NCBI GenBank assembly: GCA_001949185.1
Contig: BDGG01000001.1
Location: 8,499,018-8,563,017, forward strand
DNA: 64,000 bases
Source of the DNA: Ramazzottius varieornatus
Lineage: Eukaryota; Tardigrada; Eutardigrada; Parachela; Ramazzottiidae
Direction: 5' to 3'
Shown here: positions 22,636 through 32,669 of the stretch, in pieces
How the letters are laid out: each line of letters opens with the position of its first letter
How positions within the stretch are numbered: position 1 is the stretch's first letter
Program-made: the position numbers and the translations under genes
Notes under the pieces: model-generated
Database searches by the model: none
Told to the model about the DNA's origin: nothing
What the model saw: the letters and a program-made list of their open reading frames with translations, nothing else

Positions 22636-25009
22636 ACAAGGGATTAACGCCAATCGGTTCCCTCTGAGGAGATTCAGGATGCGCAGTCTGATAGAGGACA
22701 GTTTCCTTCAGAGATTGAGCTAAACAAAAGGTCCGAAAAGAAATCCTGAAATTAATTATGGGAAGAGGAAGTTAAGTACAAGTTTGCCGCTGGTGACGTA
22801 AACGGCAATCTTGCTTTTTGATCTATAGTCCACACTGTATGAAAAACTCTGCCAAGTGTCAATACAAATCAAGGAATATATAGCTCACAGGGGTGGTAGA
22901 CATCGTAGAAATGGGAGAAGCAAAGAGGACCCTTGCACCAACCACAAATCAACATGACAGTGTTTTTACAGTGTTTTTACAGTGACTAGTCAACTTATCG
23001 AAGCAAAACTCGGCAGGGTTGACGTTTCTAATCCATTCACCTGTGTATCCGGATTCGTACCAAGCTGCGGGAACAAGATTCTCAAATCTAGGAGACTGGA
23101 ACTGCTGATAGATTAACGAATGTAATTTGAGTATTACATCCCTGTGATGCATTTGGATAGGTAGGTTGTGCAGAATCACGAAGTTAGAAATCTTTTTGAA
23201 GAATCCTTTGTACATTCTGAAAAACAGAACATCGAGAGGCTGAATATCTCCGGTCACTTTCGATGGGATTCGAAGCACTTCGTATTCCAAGTTCTCAGGT
23301 TTGAGTTCCATCACAGAGTCTTGATCGTTGAAAGTCGTCCAGGAATCAGCCAGCAGAACGCACCGGTCCACCATATGAGGAAAAAAGACCTCAGCGCACC
23401 ATTCCAAGTAGAGCTTCTTAGTCATCTTTCCTGATGTTGAAGCCCTCACGTACAAATTTTCAGCTTTGAACATCGCGCGAGTCACAATTGGCCCAAATAC
23501 TCCCTTTCGTTCCTGCAAAGTCAGAAAAGGCTTTGGAAGAAACTTGCGAGTTCCAGGAGAAACAGTCATCATTACGGTGTAACTATGAGTCATGGAGTTT
23601 TCGGACTGGGTTATAGCTTCCACTTGTTTGACACCACAAATATCCAACGTACGACCAGGTCTCATCTCATATTCAAAACCTGACTGATCCGCATTCCACA
23701 GACAGTCCAGTCCGTAATCTGCGATCCTTGATCGGACGAGAGCTACACAGTCGGCGGCGCTCTGTTTCACCTTTGGAAGTTCCTTGAAGGACTTTTCAGT
23801 CACAAACTTCGTGATCTTTCGATCGCAAATACTATGATATCTGAAATAATTAATTAACTGATTGATTTTAATGATAGATAACAAATCTATCGCTGCAAAC
23901 TGATATGAAAATATACCGTTTTAGTTTTCCAATCCAGTCAGGAGACGCTTCGAACCCTCCAAACCCACGGCCTGATTTGCTGTAAGTGCCCATCGACGAA
24001 GATTCAGATCCTTGACCACATGCTTCTTCTTCGCCAAAAAGAACTGTATCCCAGTTTCCAGTCTAAGCGCTTTCAGCTTGTCCATACGTGAACCACCCGC
24101 TTCCACATGCTTCTCCCAATCTTGACGGACACTGGTTACTCTTGTAAATCGATTTTGGACTGCTGTAAGACTGCGTCGTTTTTTCGAAGTCGCGTTTCTC
24201 CAAAACGCAACCGAACGTTTCTTATAGTCCAAGTCAACCATCTGACTGGGTTCGGCTCTTGGATCTGGAATCTTTGGAACGAACATTCCATGTGAAGAAG
24301 GTTCAGTGCCGCTGGAAGGAGGCTTGGTCGTCACGTTGTCATCCAACTCCGCTTCGTCAGGAGCGGTCAACAAGTTGAAGCTAATGATAGACTTCTCAGA
24401 ATCCTCGAACGTTGCATGATCAATTTGCAGATCACACTGGAGATCTTCTTCGGTTGCTCGTAAAGGTGTGCCAGTTCCTGCAACCTTCTCGTCAATTAAA
24501 CCTAGACAGTGACAGGTTAGTAGCAACTTCCGACATGGTTTTTAGCAATGATTTCGATTTGAGTTACATAATCAGCCTTACCCTTGAGAACTTTCTTCAA
24601 CAGCTTATCAGCTTCACTTGGGGCATCGTCAAGCTGGAAAGTCTGTCTATAATCCACTTCGAGAAGCTTGAGAACATTCATGGGGTTGACGGCGTCCATG
24701 TTTTACGGAAGACTCTTGCAAAAAGTGAATGAGTTTTCAAAAGAGATGCCACTTAAAGGCTGAAAAAGATCAGTACAGAGCATCACTCAATCAAAGGCAA
24801 ATCAACTACTGAACAATCAAACGTTTTGATTTGGCCATGCCGTTTATGTCACCAGCGGCAAACTTGTACTTAACTTCCTCTTCCCATAATTAATTTCAAG
24901 ATTTCTTTTCGGACCTTTTGTTTAGCTCAATCTCTGAAGGAAACTGTCCTCTATCAGACTGCGCATCCTGAATCTCCTCAGTGGGAACCGATTGGCGTTA
25001 ATCCCTTGT
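22636..25009 (-). mobile_element. Pogo-like DNA transposon with 171-bp terminal inverted repeats
   Basis: 22636-22806 and 24839-25009 are inverted repeats of 171 bp with only about three mismatches, outermost bases ACAAGGGATTAACGCC. They bracket a minus-strand transposase gene. A TA duplication is not evident next to these ends, so the true boundary may be a few bases away or the site may have changed. The near identity of the arms against a frameshifted gene implies fairly recent movement, possibly with transposase supplied in trans. Confidence 0.8.
22949..24699 (-). pseudogene. Pogo/Tc5-like transposase in three exons, frameshifted
   Basis: The start codon is at 24699. Exon 1 is 24699-24582 (donor AAGG|GTAAGG). 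Exon 2 is 24501-23917 (acceptor CTGTCTAG, donor ACG|GTATAT). Exon 3 is 23840-22949 (acceptor TTATTTCAG). Exon 2 ends in a Tc5-type DNA-binding segment (FEASPDWIGKLKR) that joins to YHSICDRKITKFVTEKS in exon 3. The DDE catalytic core has CLWNADQSGF (first Asp), VLLADSW (second Asp) and GDIQPLDV (third Asp). A frameshift near 23960 separates the first part of exon 2 from the DNA-binding frame. Introns are 80 and 76 nt. The C-terminal region is complete to the stop. Confidence 0.8.
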
Positions 25010-25404
25010 GAGAATAAGTGAGATAGAACGGGCGAAAACATGTGACTAGCTGAACAACCGGAATGCAGGGCGGCTAACTCAACAACCGCCCCTCGCAGTC
25101 ATGGTTCGGCTAGAACATCGAAACTGAATAATGGAGTCTAAGACTACTCTTGGTAGGCTTAGGGGATTTCTGGACCAGTAATGTCGTGTGTGCGGCATGT
25201 GGGCCGCAACTTTGATCCAGCCAGATTGCAATCAACCCACCGTATCAGCTTTCCAATAAATTGTATTACACTTTGGTCGATTAACCACAATATCAACTGA
25301 CCGCTTCGACGTATTATTGATCCGCAAACGGATTCCGTGCGAGCTGTCGGTTTCTAACTGGGTCGTTACGCAATCAACGAGCACCGAGTTCGTAGGCTCA
25401 TGTC

Positions 25405-25580
25405 CAAGCCTACAGTCACTGTCACGGGTCATCGCCACCACCTGGTCCTCGTTTATAATTCCATACCTTCTGAACCCTTCGTCCGATTCCAGAAACTTAA
25501 ACACTGTGATGTAGAAGAGACTTTTGGCTTATCGATCACTTGACAGACATGTTCCTACTTCAACCGATCAACCGGTGAGC
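25405..25580 (+). repeat. Diverged copy of the 2250-2439 repeat, next to YR element gag
   Basis: Collinear similarity to 2250-2439: shared words include GTCACGGGT(A/C)ATCG, CTTCTGA, GTCCGATT, GATGTAGAA and GTGAGCA, at matching spacing over about 175 bp. It ends just before the gag frame of the retroelement that follows, so it may be that element's left terminal repeat. No matching inverted copy was found at the element's 3' end. Confidence 0.45.
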
Positions 25581-25720
25581 ATCGAACGTCTCTCTTCGTG
25601 AAGTCGAAATTTGGTTCAGTCAACGTCATCTGTTACCCACAGCTGCCAAAGACTGCCAAACTATCATCATCGTATCCGACGTCAAGTCGTCTAGTGACTG
25701 GCGGCACCAGGTGTGATCCC

Positions 25721-26794
25721 ATGTCTGCTGTTTCTGTGGGACCTGGTGGACACGACGTCTTGACGGGTCACATGGGACATTCTTCGGGTGAACGATTACA
25801 AGGCGAACAAGCAGGCCGAAATGGAAGGGATCCGTGGTTGCTTACCAACGCCACCTACCCGACACCAGAAGAGATTGCCGCCATCCTTCGTCATGTCAAG
25901 CAGCTGGATGTCCATCGTCAGGTATGCTCCTTCCCAACGTACTCAGTCTCCCGGGCTCCTTCGCCTCTACCGCAGTACGGCAATGAAATACCTTCCTCAC
26001 CTACCCCAGTTGTCTACAGTGTCGTTTCAAAAAAGCCATCTCCTTCTACTCATTTCAACTTCCCCCCAGTCACTCCTACTGTTGACAAGTTGCTTCGACA
26101 AAAATCAGCCTACGTGGTCTTCCAGGATCTGGTTACTGATAGATATGTGCCTGCTAACACCAAGCGCAAACAACCCGGTGACCCTAGTACAGGACACTTG
26201 GTGATCGTTGACTTGCCCTCCTGGCAAGATGTGTTTTTGACTTTCTCTCTCTATCGGAGCTACTATTACCCCGATATGGCTATACCTTTCCTTGCCTATA
26301 GTGGCATTATCCGGGGGTTGGCTTCACGAAAGCCTGACGTGCGCTTTTGGTTGGAATATGACCAACGTTTCCGTCAAAAGATGGCATTGCCGGATTCTGA
26401 TGTAACCGGGTGGTACCACGAGGACCGTGATATCGTTAAGGCCGTTAAAAATAATTTCAAGCCAACTGCTACTACCATCAGCACCGTTGCTCGAGGTCCA
26501 TACTCTGAGTGGATTCGCACCGCTACTTGCCATATATGCAGCGAGAAGGGCCATATCGCAACAACATGCCCCAGCAAGAAAGAAGGTGTGAATAGATCTG
26601 ATAGATTTTCTAACATGAAATCTGATGGCTCTAATTCTAACTCTGATGGTAATCGACCTAAAGCTGTGGTCCTGGATTGCAGTCGTTTCAACGAACCCGG
26701 TGGCCGCGCTGAACCATGTTATCAGAACTATGCCCATAACTGTTCGCAATGCCTCAAACTCGGGCATACCAAGCTCACCCATCGCTACGCTTAG
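25721..26794 (+). CDS. Gag-like protein of YR retroelement copy 2
   Basis: The first in-frame ATG is at 25721 (the open frame extends up to 25598 without ATG), giving 358 residues. The N-terminal half is Pro/Ser-rich and probably flexible. The middle part (WQDVFLTFSLYRSYYYPDM, then FWLEYDQRFRQKMA) is likely the packing domain. The C-terminus has a CCHC zinc knuckle (CHICSEKGHIATTC) followed by an atypical CCHH one (CSQCLKLGHTKLTH) preceded by CSRFNEPGGRAEPC. It would bind element RNA in particles. The frame is undamaged. pol begins in another frame over its 3' end, so a frame shift or internal start is needed to express pol. Confidence 0.8.
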   Translation: MSAVSVGPGGHDVLTGHMGHSSGERLQGEQAGRNGRDPWLLTNATYPTPEEIAAILRHVKQLDVHRQVCSFPTYSVSRAPSPLPQYGNEIPSSPTPVVYSVVSKKPSPSTHFNFPPVTPTVDKLLRQKSAYVVFQDLVTDRYVPANTKRKQPGDPSTGHLVIVDLPSWQDVFLTFSLYRSYYYPDMAIPFLAYSGIIRGLASRKPDVRFWLEYDQRFRQKMALPDSDVTGWYHEDRDIVKAVKNNFKPTATTISTVARGPYSEWIRTATCHICSEKGHIATTCPSKKEGVNRSDRFSNMKSDGSNSNSDGNRPKAVVLDCSRFNEPGGRAEPCYQNYAHNCSQCLKLGHTKLTHRYA

Positions 26795-28570
26795 TGTTCC
26801 ATCTACCTCGCTAGCACCCGTTCCTGTTACCACTCATCATTTTACTTCTGTTGAAATTCCTGATGAAGCATACACCCCGTTGATACCAGAACGGTTCGCT
26901 CATGCCCTGAAGGAATATCCCGACTCCGAATTTGCTGATTATTTCGTCAATGGTCTTATCAATGGTTTTCGCCCGGGTTATACCGGCCCTGATGTCACTC
27001 AAATTACTCCTAACGCTCGAACTGCTCGGGAACACCCTGAGGTCGTACGCGATTAAAAGAGGTCGCTGCAAAGCACACCGTCGGTCCTTTGGACCATCCG
27101 CCTTTTCCCCACTTCATTTGTTCCTCCATGGGTGTACGCCCCAAAAAACTAGGCGGAGTTCGCCTTATTATGAACTTGTCCAGACCCTTCAGAAAGTCAG
27201 TCAACGATTACATCTCGAAAACAGATTATACCCTTAACTTCTGTTCAGTCGACGACGCCATTGATATTTGTCTTAAACTTGGAAAGGGCTGTTTGATGGC
27301 GAAAACGGATTTGAAGGGCGCCTTTAGACTCATTCCAGTCGCGAAAGAGGATTGGCATCTGCTTGTTCATATGTGCGATGGAAAATATTACTTCGATACG
27401 GTACTGCCGTTTGGGTGTCGATCTTCACCTAGTTTGTTCGATGATCTCTCCAAAATTCTCGAATGGAAAATTAAGACCACTGGCGGAATGCTCGATGTTT
27501 TGCATTACATCGACGATTTCTGGTGGGCTGCACCTAGTTCGTCACCTGCGTGCCATCATACGTTGATTTTTATACGAGCATTATGTGCACACCTTGGTGT
27601 GCCCATAGCGGAAGAAAAAACCGAGGGCCCTACGACTAAACTCACCTTCCTCGGCATTCAACTCGATACTGAAACTCAGACTATCAGCATTCCGGAAAGT
27701 AAAGTTAGGGAAATTCAAGATTTGTTCACGGTATACAAAGCTAGAGTTAAAGCTACTAAACGGGAAATTCTTAGCATTTGCGGACAATTAGGCTTTGCAA
27801 CCAAATTAATCCCGGCTGGCAGAATCTTCCTCCGAAGGATGCTCAATCGTGCACATAAGGTTAAACAACTTGACCATCCTAAACTGAAACTGAACGATGG
27901 CTTCAGAGCAGATCTGCAGTGGTGGATAGATTTTCTTCCGACATGGAATGGCTCGTGCAAGTTTCTTCTGACAAAATGGGTGGCGACCCCAAGTATGCAT
28001 CTATTCACCGACGCATCAGATAGCATCGGTTGCGGTGGTGTTTACGGCGCAGAATGGTTTCAATTACGATGGCCAAGCTGGCTACTTGAAGCCAGACCAT
28101 CCATTGCTTTGTTGGACCTGTTGCCAGTTTTGATCTCGTGTTGTGTTTGGGGGTCAAACTGGCAGACAAAGCGAATCTTACTTCATTCCGACAATATGTC
28201 GGTGGTCCAGATCTGGGCAAGATGTACGTTATCGAATGTCGCCATCAAGACGGTGATACGCCGCATCTATTTTGAAGCGGCAAACAACAACTTCACGCTA
28301 AGAATAACGCACATAAGCGGCGTCGATAATACATTGGCTGATGCTGTGTCTAGATTCGACAACGCGCGGTTCTTCGAAAATCATCCCAAGGCCAATACCG
28401 AGCCCATAATGGTAGACAGCATCCTAGATTTTCTACGGGAGATGATGCTAGAACCCGGAAACTGTTCGAACTCGATGCAAGATCGCGAGAGCTCGTCAGT
28501 AAGCGATTGGCTACCTCTACCAGAAAAGGCTACCGAAGTGGATTTGAGCGATTTCGCTCTTTCTGTTTGA
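26790..28570 (+). pseudogene. Reverse transcriptase-RNase H of YR retroelement copy 2, one frameshift
   Basis: An N-terminal conserved block (IPERFAHALKEYPDSEFADY, FRPGYTGPD) lies in one frame. A single-base deletion near 27045 moves the reading to the next frame, which is then open to 28570. RT features are GPLDHPPFPHFICSSMGV, GGVRLIMNLS, MAKTDLKGAFR (first catalytic Asp), LPFGCRSSP and the catalytic box HYIDDF near 27510. RNase H follows with LFTDAS, LLPVL, HSDN and GVDNTLADAVSRF. In life the enzyme copies element RNA into DNA and removes the RNA strand. Apart from the one frameshift it is complete. Confidence 0.85.
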
Positions 28571-29390
28571 GCCATCATCTCCCTTATCTCCCTATGGATC
28601 GCCAAACCATCAGACGGTTCGTTTCCTGGTTGGATAGCGAAGGGCTAAGCGGGAAAACAGCGACAGTCTATGTAGCCGGCGTACGTTCAGAACAACTGGA
28701 GCACGGTTTCGAAGATCCTGGTAGAAATGACCATTACCTCTCAATGACGTTGAAAGGTCTAACCAACCAAACCCGTCCCGACACATACAAGAGAAAGCCT
28801 CTGACAATAGAGCATTTACGACAGCTCAAAGCTGACCTATTCGGATCTCTCATTCCTCGACACGACCAACTGATGCTTTGGTCGGCTTTCACCATGGCCT
28901 TCTACGGCATGTTACGTGTGTCCGAGTATACCAGTTCGAATGAGACAAGCTTTGACAAATCAAACCTTGTCCTGAACGACTTACAAATATCCTGCGATTC
29001 GGTCCAAATATGTTTGCGGCGAGATAAAACCCATCGCAAAACCGCACCTCCTGCAATTTATCTAGCAAAAACTCAAACGGATACTTGTCCCGTACAAGCC
29101 CTTCACGCTTATTTGCTAGTCAGTCTTCAGCAAGGCATACACCATTATTCATTTCCCATGATGGATGCTACCTGACTCGCCAACGTGTCAATCGCGAGCT
29201 ACAAATTTTTCTCGGGAATGGCTTTACCTCTCATAGTTTCCGGATAGGAGCGGCTTCGACGGCTTCTAAAGCCGGATGCTCCATGGAACAGATTAGGGCC
29301 ATGGGTAGATGGAGCAGCGACGTTTCAAACCGATACGTCCGACCAGATATGGTCTCCTTGACCCAAGCTATGCTGCGAATCTCAGGTTAG
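28507..29390 (+). pseudogene. Tyrosine recombinase of YR retroelement copy 2, one frameshift
   Basis: The frame overlaps the end of pol and reads TRKGYRSGFERFRSFC, then WLDSEGLSGKTATVYVAGVR, the SAM-like core-binding domain of this family. The catalytic domain has MLRVSEY (first Arg), HSFRIGAAS (His-x-x-Arg), GRW (Trp/His) and NRYVRP (Tyr nucleophile), so all catalytic positions survive. A one-base frameshift lies near 29150, between HAYLLVSLQQG and PLFISHDG. The enzyme would insert circular cDNA by site-specific recombination, without target duplications. Confidence 0.85.
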
Positions 29391-29555
29391 TTCAATCAGC
29401 CTTCGCTTGGGGTCTGTGTTTGGGGACTGTGCAAAGGCTGGGCAAATGGCTTACGCAATTGTGTATATCCGCCTACCTTGACAGTTTACCTTCATTGACC
29501 CCAAGTACTTCCGTGTTCGCTTCGTAATTAACGAAGGTCCGGGCGTCAATAAACG
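29391..29555 (+). repeat. 3' terminal region of YR retroelement copy 2
   Basis: Non-coding sequence conserved between copy 1 (9232-9398) and copy 2. It holds short inverted words CTTGGGGTC (29406) and GACCCCAAG (about 29498), and CTTCGT/ACGAAG around 29520-29536. These could be part of the split or complementary repeats that YR elements use for circle formation; matching 5' parts were not found. Confidence 0.45.
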
Positions 29556-29559
29556 TCTG

Positions 29560-29810
29560 CATATGTCTCAAACAAAGAAGTTTCTGACACTTTGGAGAGT
29601 CTTACTGGTATCGAAGAGGTCAAAACTTAGTGACGACGATAACACAGCGCATACATGATTGAAAATTATTTTTGCGATCATTAATGATTTATATCTAGTC
29701 TCTGTTTAGACAATGAGGAAGCAAAGCACTCCAGGACAATAAATGAATTTACCGGTTAGCCGGATCTGGTGACGATCGATATTGGGGTTGCTGCAACGAT
29801 CAAATTCTAA
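29560..29810. other. No gene recognised
   Basis: Non-coding spacer between the YR retroelement and the Thr-rich gene; no repeat recognised. Confidence 0.35.
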
Positions 29811-29814
29811 TTAG

Positions 29815-30189
29815 CTAAGCAGTAGCTCCGAATGTATCTTTTCGGTACCTACTTGATCGCGGGGTGGTAGTGGTAGTAGTAGTGGTGGTGGTGGTGGTGG
29901 TAGTCGGCGTTGGACCTGTGACTGCAGTAGTTGAGGGAGTTGTAGTAGTGGTGGTGGTTGAGGTGAAAGCGGTTCTTCGGATGGTGACGAGACGCTGTTT
30001 TCGCGTAGATAGCTGCTGATTCGAAACATGGATCGCATGTTTTTGCGACCCAAGTTGCGCACTTGATAGTTTTCCATTCGACTTGGGGGAACGAAGTTTC
30101 CCGCGTTGTCGTGCTGGGTCTGCCGAGATGCAGACGACGAGTGCAAAGACGACCGCGAACAGGAAAGAAAGCTTCAAAGTCAGCTTCAT
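29815..30189 (-). CDS. Small secreted Thr-rich (mucin-like) protein
   Basis: A 124-residue frame starts at an ATG at 30189. Residues 1-23 form a clear signal peptide (MKLTLKLSFLFAVVFALVVC, cut likely after CISA). A basic segment follows (about residues 25-70), then two poly-Thr tracts separated by SPSTTAVTGPTP-like sequence, and a short basic C-terminus (RSSRYRKDTFGATA). The Thr runs come from a (GTG/GTA)n-type microsatellite and would be O-glycosylation sites. A TATA-like AGATAAAAGC lies about 95 bp upstream. Overlapping His-rich frames on the same strand are shadows. A real single-exon gene is likely but not proven. Confidence 0.55.
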   Translation of the reverse strand: MKLTLKLSFLFAVVFALVVCISADPARQRGKLRSPKSNGKLSSAQLGSQKHAIHVSNQQLSTRKQRLVTIRRTAFTSTTTTTTTPSTTAVTGPTPTTTTTTTTTTTTTTPRSSRYRKDTFGATA

Positions 30190-30269
30190 CTTTGGTTAAG
30201 TAAGACGGCTGGAAGTTCTTTTTACAATGTGAAGAGACAGGCAGAACAGCGGCGGCTGACATTGATAAA

Positions 30270-30295
30270 ACACCCTATCGACAGCCTGCTTTTAT
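30270..30295 (-). promoter_or_regulatory. Possible TATA element of the Thr-rich gene
   Basis: On the minus strand, AGTAAGATAAAAGCAGGC lies about 95-105 bp upstream of the ATG at 30189. The word is close to a TATA box and the spacing allows a 5' leader of about 65 nt. Inference only. Confidence 0.3.
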
Positions 30296-31059
30296 CTTAC
30301 TCCGCGTTTGACCGTTTACTGAATTTTTTGATAAAGAGCCAAGTGAGAGCTGCTGTACGCTGACTCAGGATGTGCTGGGGGTTGATATACAGGAAGTAGT
30401 TTACGGAGTAGTTCTTACCTTCCAGTTGGCACTGACAAGCGCATATTGGTAAAACAGTTTTCTACGTCCCTTTCCTCTATTCTCGACTGCTATTAGTAGT
30501 CTCATGAGGCAGATTAAATGTACTGCTACAGGTAGCGACGTTTTGACGGCATCCCGCCGTTCTGTTTGTCCCATACGAAAGATGCATCTGGGTGGTGGAT
30601 GGTAAGAGACATTGCTTTTGGCGCGCCTTTCGAAACCCGATTGAATGAAGATCGAAATATCTTCCTCTTTAGGACGTAATACATACATCAAAGCCTTCCG
30701 GACTGAAATCAACTGCTTCCGACGTTACAAGCGCGTGACCTGCTACACCGTTGATCAATGACGATGATACCCAGCTCTTGATTCCAGTTTCTGTCCAGCC
30801 ACGTATAACATACCAAATCGAGAAGGGATGTTTAAGTTCTCATTCATCAATTCATGTTCAAAAGTGCGTTTTCTTCGCTATTGTTGCTGGCGAATCGTGT
30901 GTCAATGATCCTTTAGGCAGCATGTTGGTATATCCGTATATCCGTATCTCCTACATAATATCAAATCTGCGATGGGAAGATGAGGATCGAGTGTGGCTAC
31001 TGATCCGAGCGAATAATACAAGAGGACAGTCTGCTGCCCATCCAGTGCCTCCCAACTCT

Positions 31060-31245
31060 CGGGGTGACGTTGTCTGTGATCTTTGTGGTTTCAAAGCAGC
31101 GAGTGAAGGCTACCTGAAGAGTCATCGGGGGAAGGGGCCATGTTTGAAGAGGCAGAAGCCACAGGCAGATCGAACAGTTGTTCTTGAGCGGAGCTTAACA
31201 CCCCGTGTAAATGTTTTTTTCCAGAACCCCCTGCTTTAGGTAAGC
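31060..31245 (+). pseudogene. N-terminal zinc-finger part of an RLE-type LINE
   Basis: The frame reads CDLCGFKAASEGYLKSHRG and then KGPC, a C2HC version of the C2H2 finger found at the N-terminus of R2/NeSL/HERO-type LINEs, where it helps recognise target DNA. The frame stops at 31239. The downstream RT frame is open from about 31230, so a small intron (acceptor TTTTTTTCCAG near 31223) or a frameshift links the two. Confidence 0.55.
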
Positions 31246-31412
31246 GTCCTCCCCCTACCCTACACAGAATCTCTCATGGAGCTAGAGGAACGGCCGCAGC
31301 TGCTTTTGCCAGCAAGATTAGAGACTGTATCCGGTCGAACACGGCCGATAGCTGGACCAGTCTTCTCCGCTTCCCCTCCATTGCCTTCCGGCAACCTGAG
31401 AAAGACAGTCAA

Positions 31413-32666
31413 ATGAAGAAATCCCTGACGTCGATCGTGAAGGAGAATGTGTCCCGCCCTGCCATGAACGAAGTGACAGTGACCAGACACAGCAAGAAGG
31501 TGCGTAACAAGAAGATGGATGGGGACTCTTTGCTGAAGAGAAGGGTTGAGCAGAAGCTGAAGGATTGTGACGTCAGTGGAGCCGTCCGGATACTTTCCTC
31601 GGATGACGTCATAGTCCCGCCCACCTTGGAAACGTTGGAAGCACTCCGCTCAAAGCATCCCGCCGAGCAGGATAACCCGTCGTTTCCGCCGAAAGCGTCC
31701 CTCGTGCCCATGGTTGGACAAGTCTCTGCCGAGGAAGTCCTCCAAGCGGTAACCAGCTTTCCTAATGGGTCGGCCGGAGGCCCAGATGGGCTGAGACCTC
31801 AGCACCTCAAAGACTGTTTGAGAGGATCAAGAGATCCTGCCTCCACCGAACTTGCTGAGGCGCTTGCCTGCCTCATGACGTTGATGCTGGAAGGAAAAGT
31901 GCCTGATGAGATTTGCCCAGTTCTTTACGAAGCCTCTCTGACAGCACTTCTTAAGAAGGATGCTGGAATTAGACCGATCGCTGTTGGCAATACCCTACGT
32001 CGCCTGGCAGGTAAGATGATGAGCAAACGAATCATGGAAGCCATGGGAGTGTTGGTTCGACCCCAACAGCTGGGTTACGGTACGAAAGGTGGTGCCGAAG
32101 CAGTTGTTAAGAACAGTGCTGGACGGCATAGTAGACACGACGCTCTGAATGACATCATCCATCGTGCACTGACAAGTTGTCAGGTGCATAACATTAGAGA
32201 GCCTAATGGACTGCCACGAGATGACGGGAGGCGACCGGATGGCCTGACGCTCATGCCTTGGTGTCAGGGAAAGGCGTTAGCCTGGGACGTTACAGTGGTG
32301 GATACTCTGGCACAGACCTATCTCCAGGGATCCACCGAAAGGGTTGGGTTTGCTGCCAACCAAGCTGAGGAAAAGAAACGATCAAAGTACGTGGAGCTGG
32401 AAGGACGGTACCTGTTCTGCGCGGTGGAGTTTGAGACTTTCGGTGTTTTCGGGAACGAAGCGAGGGACCTCATCCAGAAGATTGGTAAGAAGATCATGGA
32501 TAGGACAGGTGAACCAAGATCTCTTTCGTTCTTGAAGCAAAAAATTAGCATTGAGATTCAAAGAGGAAATGCTGCTTGTGTTTTTGGTACTTTTGCTCAA
32601 AGTCGAGGTTTGGAAGAGATTTACAATATTTTAGATGCGAAGAAGAACCGCCTTTTGTCTGTGTGA
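31413..32666 (+). CDS. RLE-type LINE: RT fingers fused in frame to restriction-like endonuclease, palm deleted
   Basis: This 417-residue frame starts within element sequence; homologous coding (ARGTAAAAFASKIRDCIRSN) extends upstream to about 31240. Residues about 100-230 match the start of the RT domain: FPNGSAGGPDGLRPQHLKDC, VLYEASLTALLKKDAGIRPI and QQLGYGTKGGAEAVV. The following palm, including the F/YADD box, and the thumb are missing. The frame passes directly into KNSAGRHSRHDALNDIIHRA, then the PD-(D/E)xK-like endonuclease signature (RRPDGLTLMPW, AWDVTVVDTLAQTY) and a conserved C-terminus (QRGNAACVFGTFAQ). The deletion kept the frame, leaving an open reading frame that cannot reverse transcribe but might encode a nuclease. 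Confidence 0.75.
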   Translation: MKKSLTSIVKENVSRPAMNEVTVTRHSKKVRNKKMDGDSLLKRRVEQKLKDCDVSGAVRILSSDDVIVPPTLETLEALRSKHPAEQDNPSFPPKASLVPMVGQVSAEEVLQAVTSFPNGSAGGPDGLRPQHLKDCLRGSRDPASTELAEALACLMTLMLEGKVPDEICPVLYEASLTALLKKDAGIRPIAVGNTLRRLAGKMMSKRIMEAMGVLVRPQQLGYGTKGGAEAVVKNSAGRHSRHDALNDIIHRALTSCQVHNIREPNGLPRDDGRRPDGLTLMPWCQGKALAWDVTVVDTLAQTYLQGSTERVGFAANQAEEKKRSKYVELEGRYLFCAVEFETFGVFGNEARDLIQKIGKKIMDRTGEPRSLSFLKQKISIEIQRGNAACVFGTFAQSRGLEEIYNILDAKKNRLLSV

Positions 32667-32669
32667 TAG

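Larger units (their letters stand above)
25598..29555 (+). mobile_element. YR retroelement copy 2 (Ngaro/DIRS order), almost complete
   Basis: Gene order is gag, RT plus RNase H, tyrosine recombinase. pol is in the +1 frame relative to gag, and the recombinase frame overlaps the end of pol by 64 bp. No methyltransferase domain sits between RNase H and recombinase, which favours a Ngaro-like layout over DIRS-1. The 3' end is placed near 29555 from the point where copy 1 and copy 2 stop aligning. Two single frameshifts (near 27045 and 29150) probably make it inactive. Confidence 0.8.

Noticed and set aside
29849-30262. His/Tyr-rich and Pro/Leu-rich frames overlapping the Thr-rich protein
   Set aside because: Same microsatellite read in other frames; only the Thr-rich frame starts with a signal peptide.
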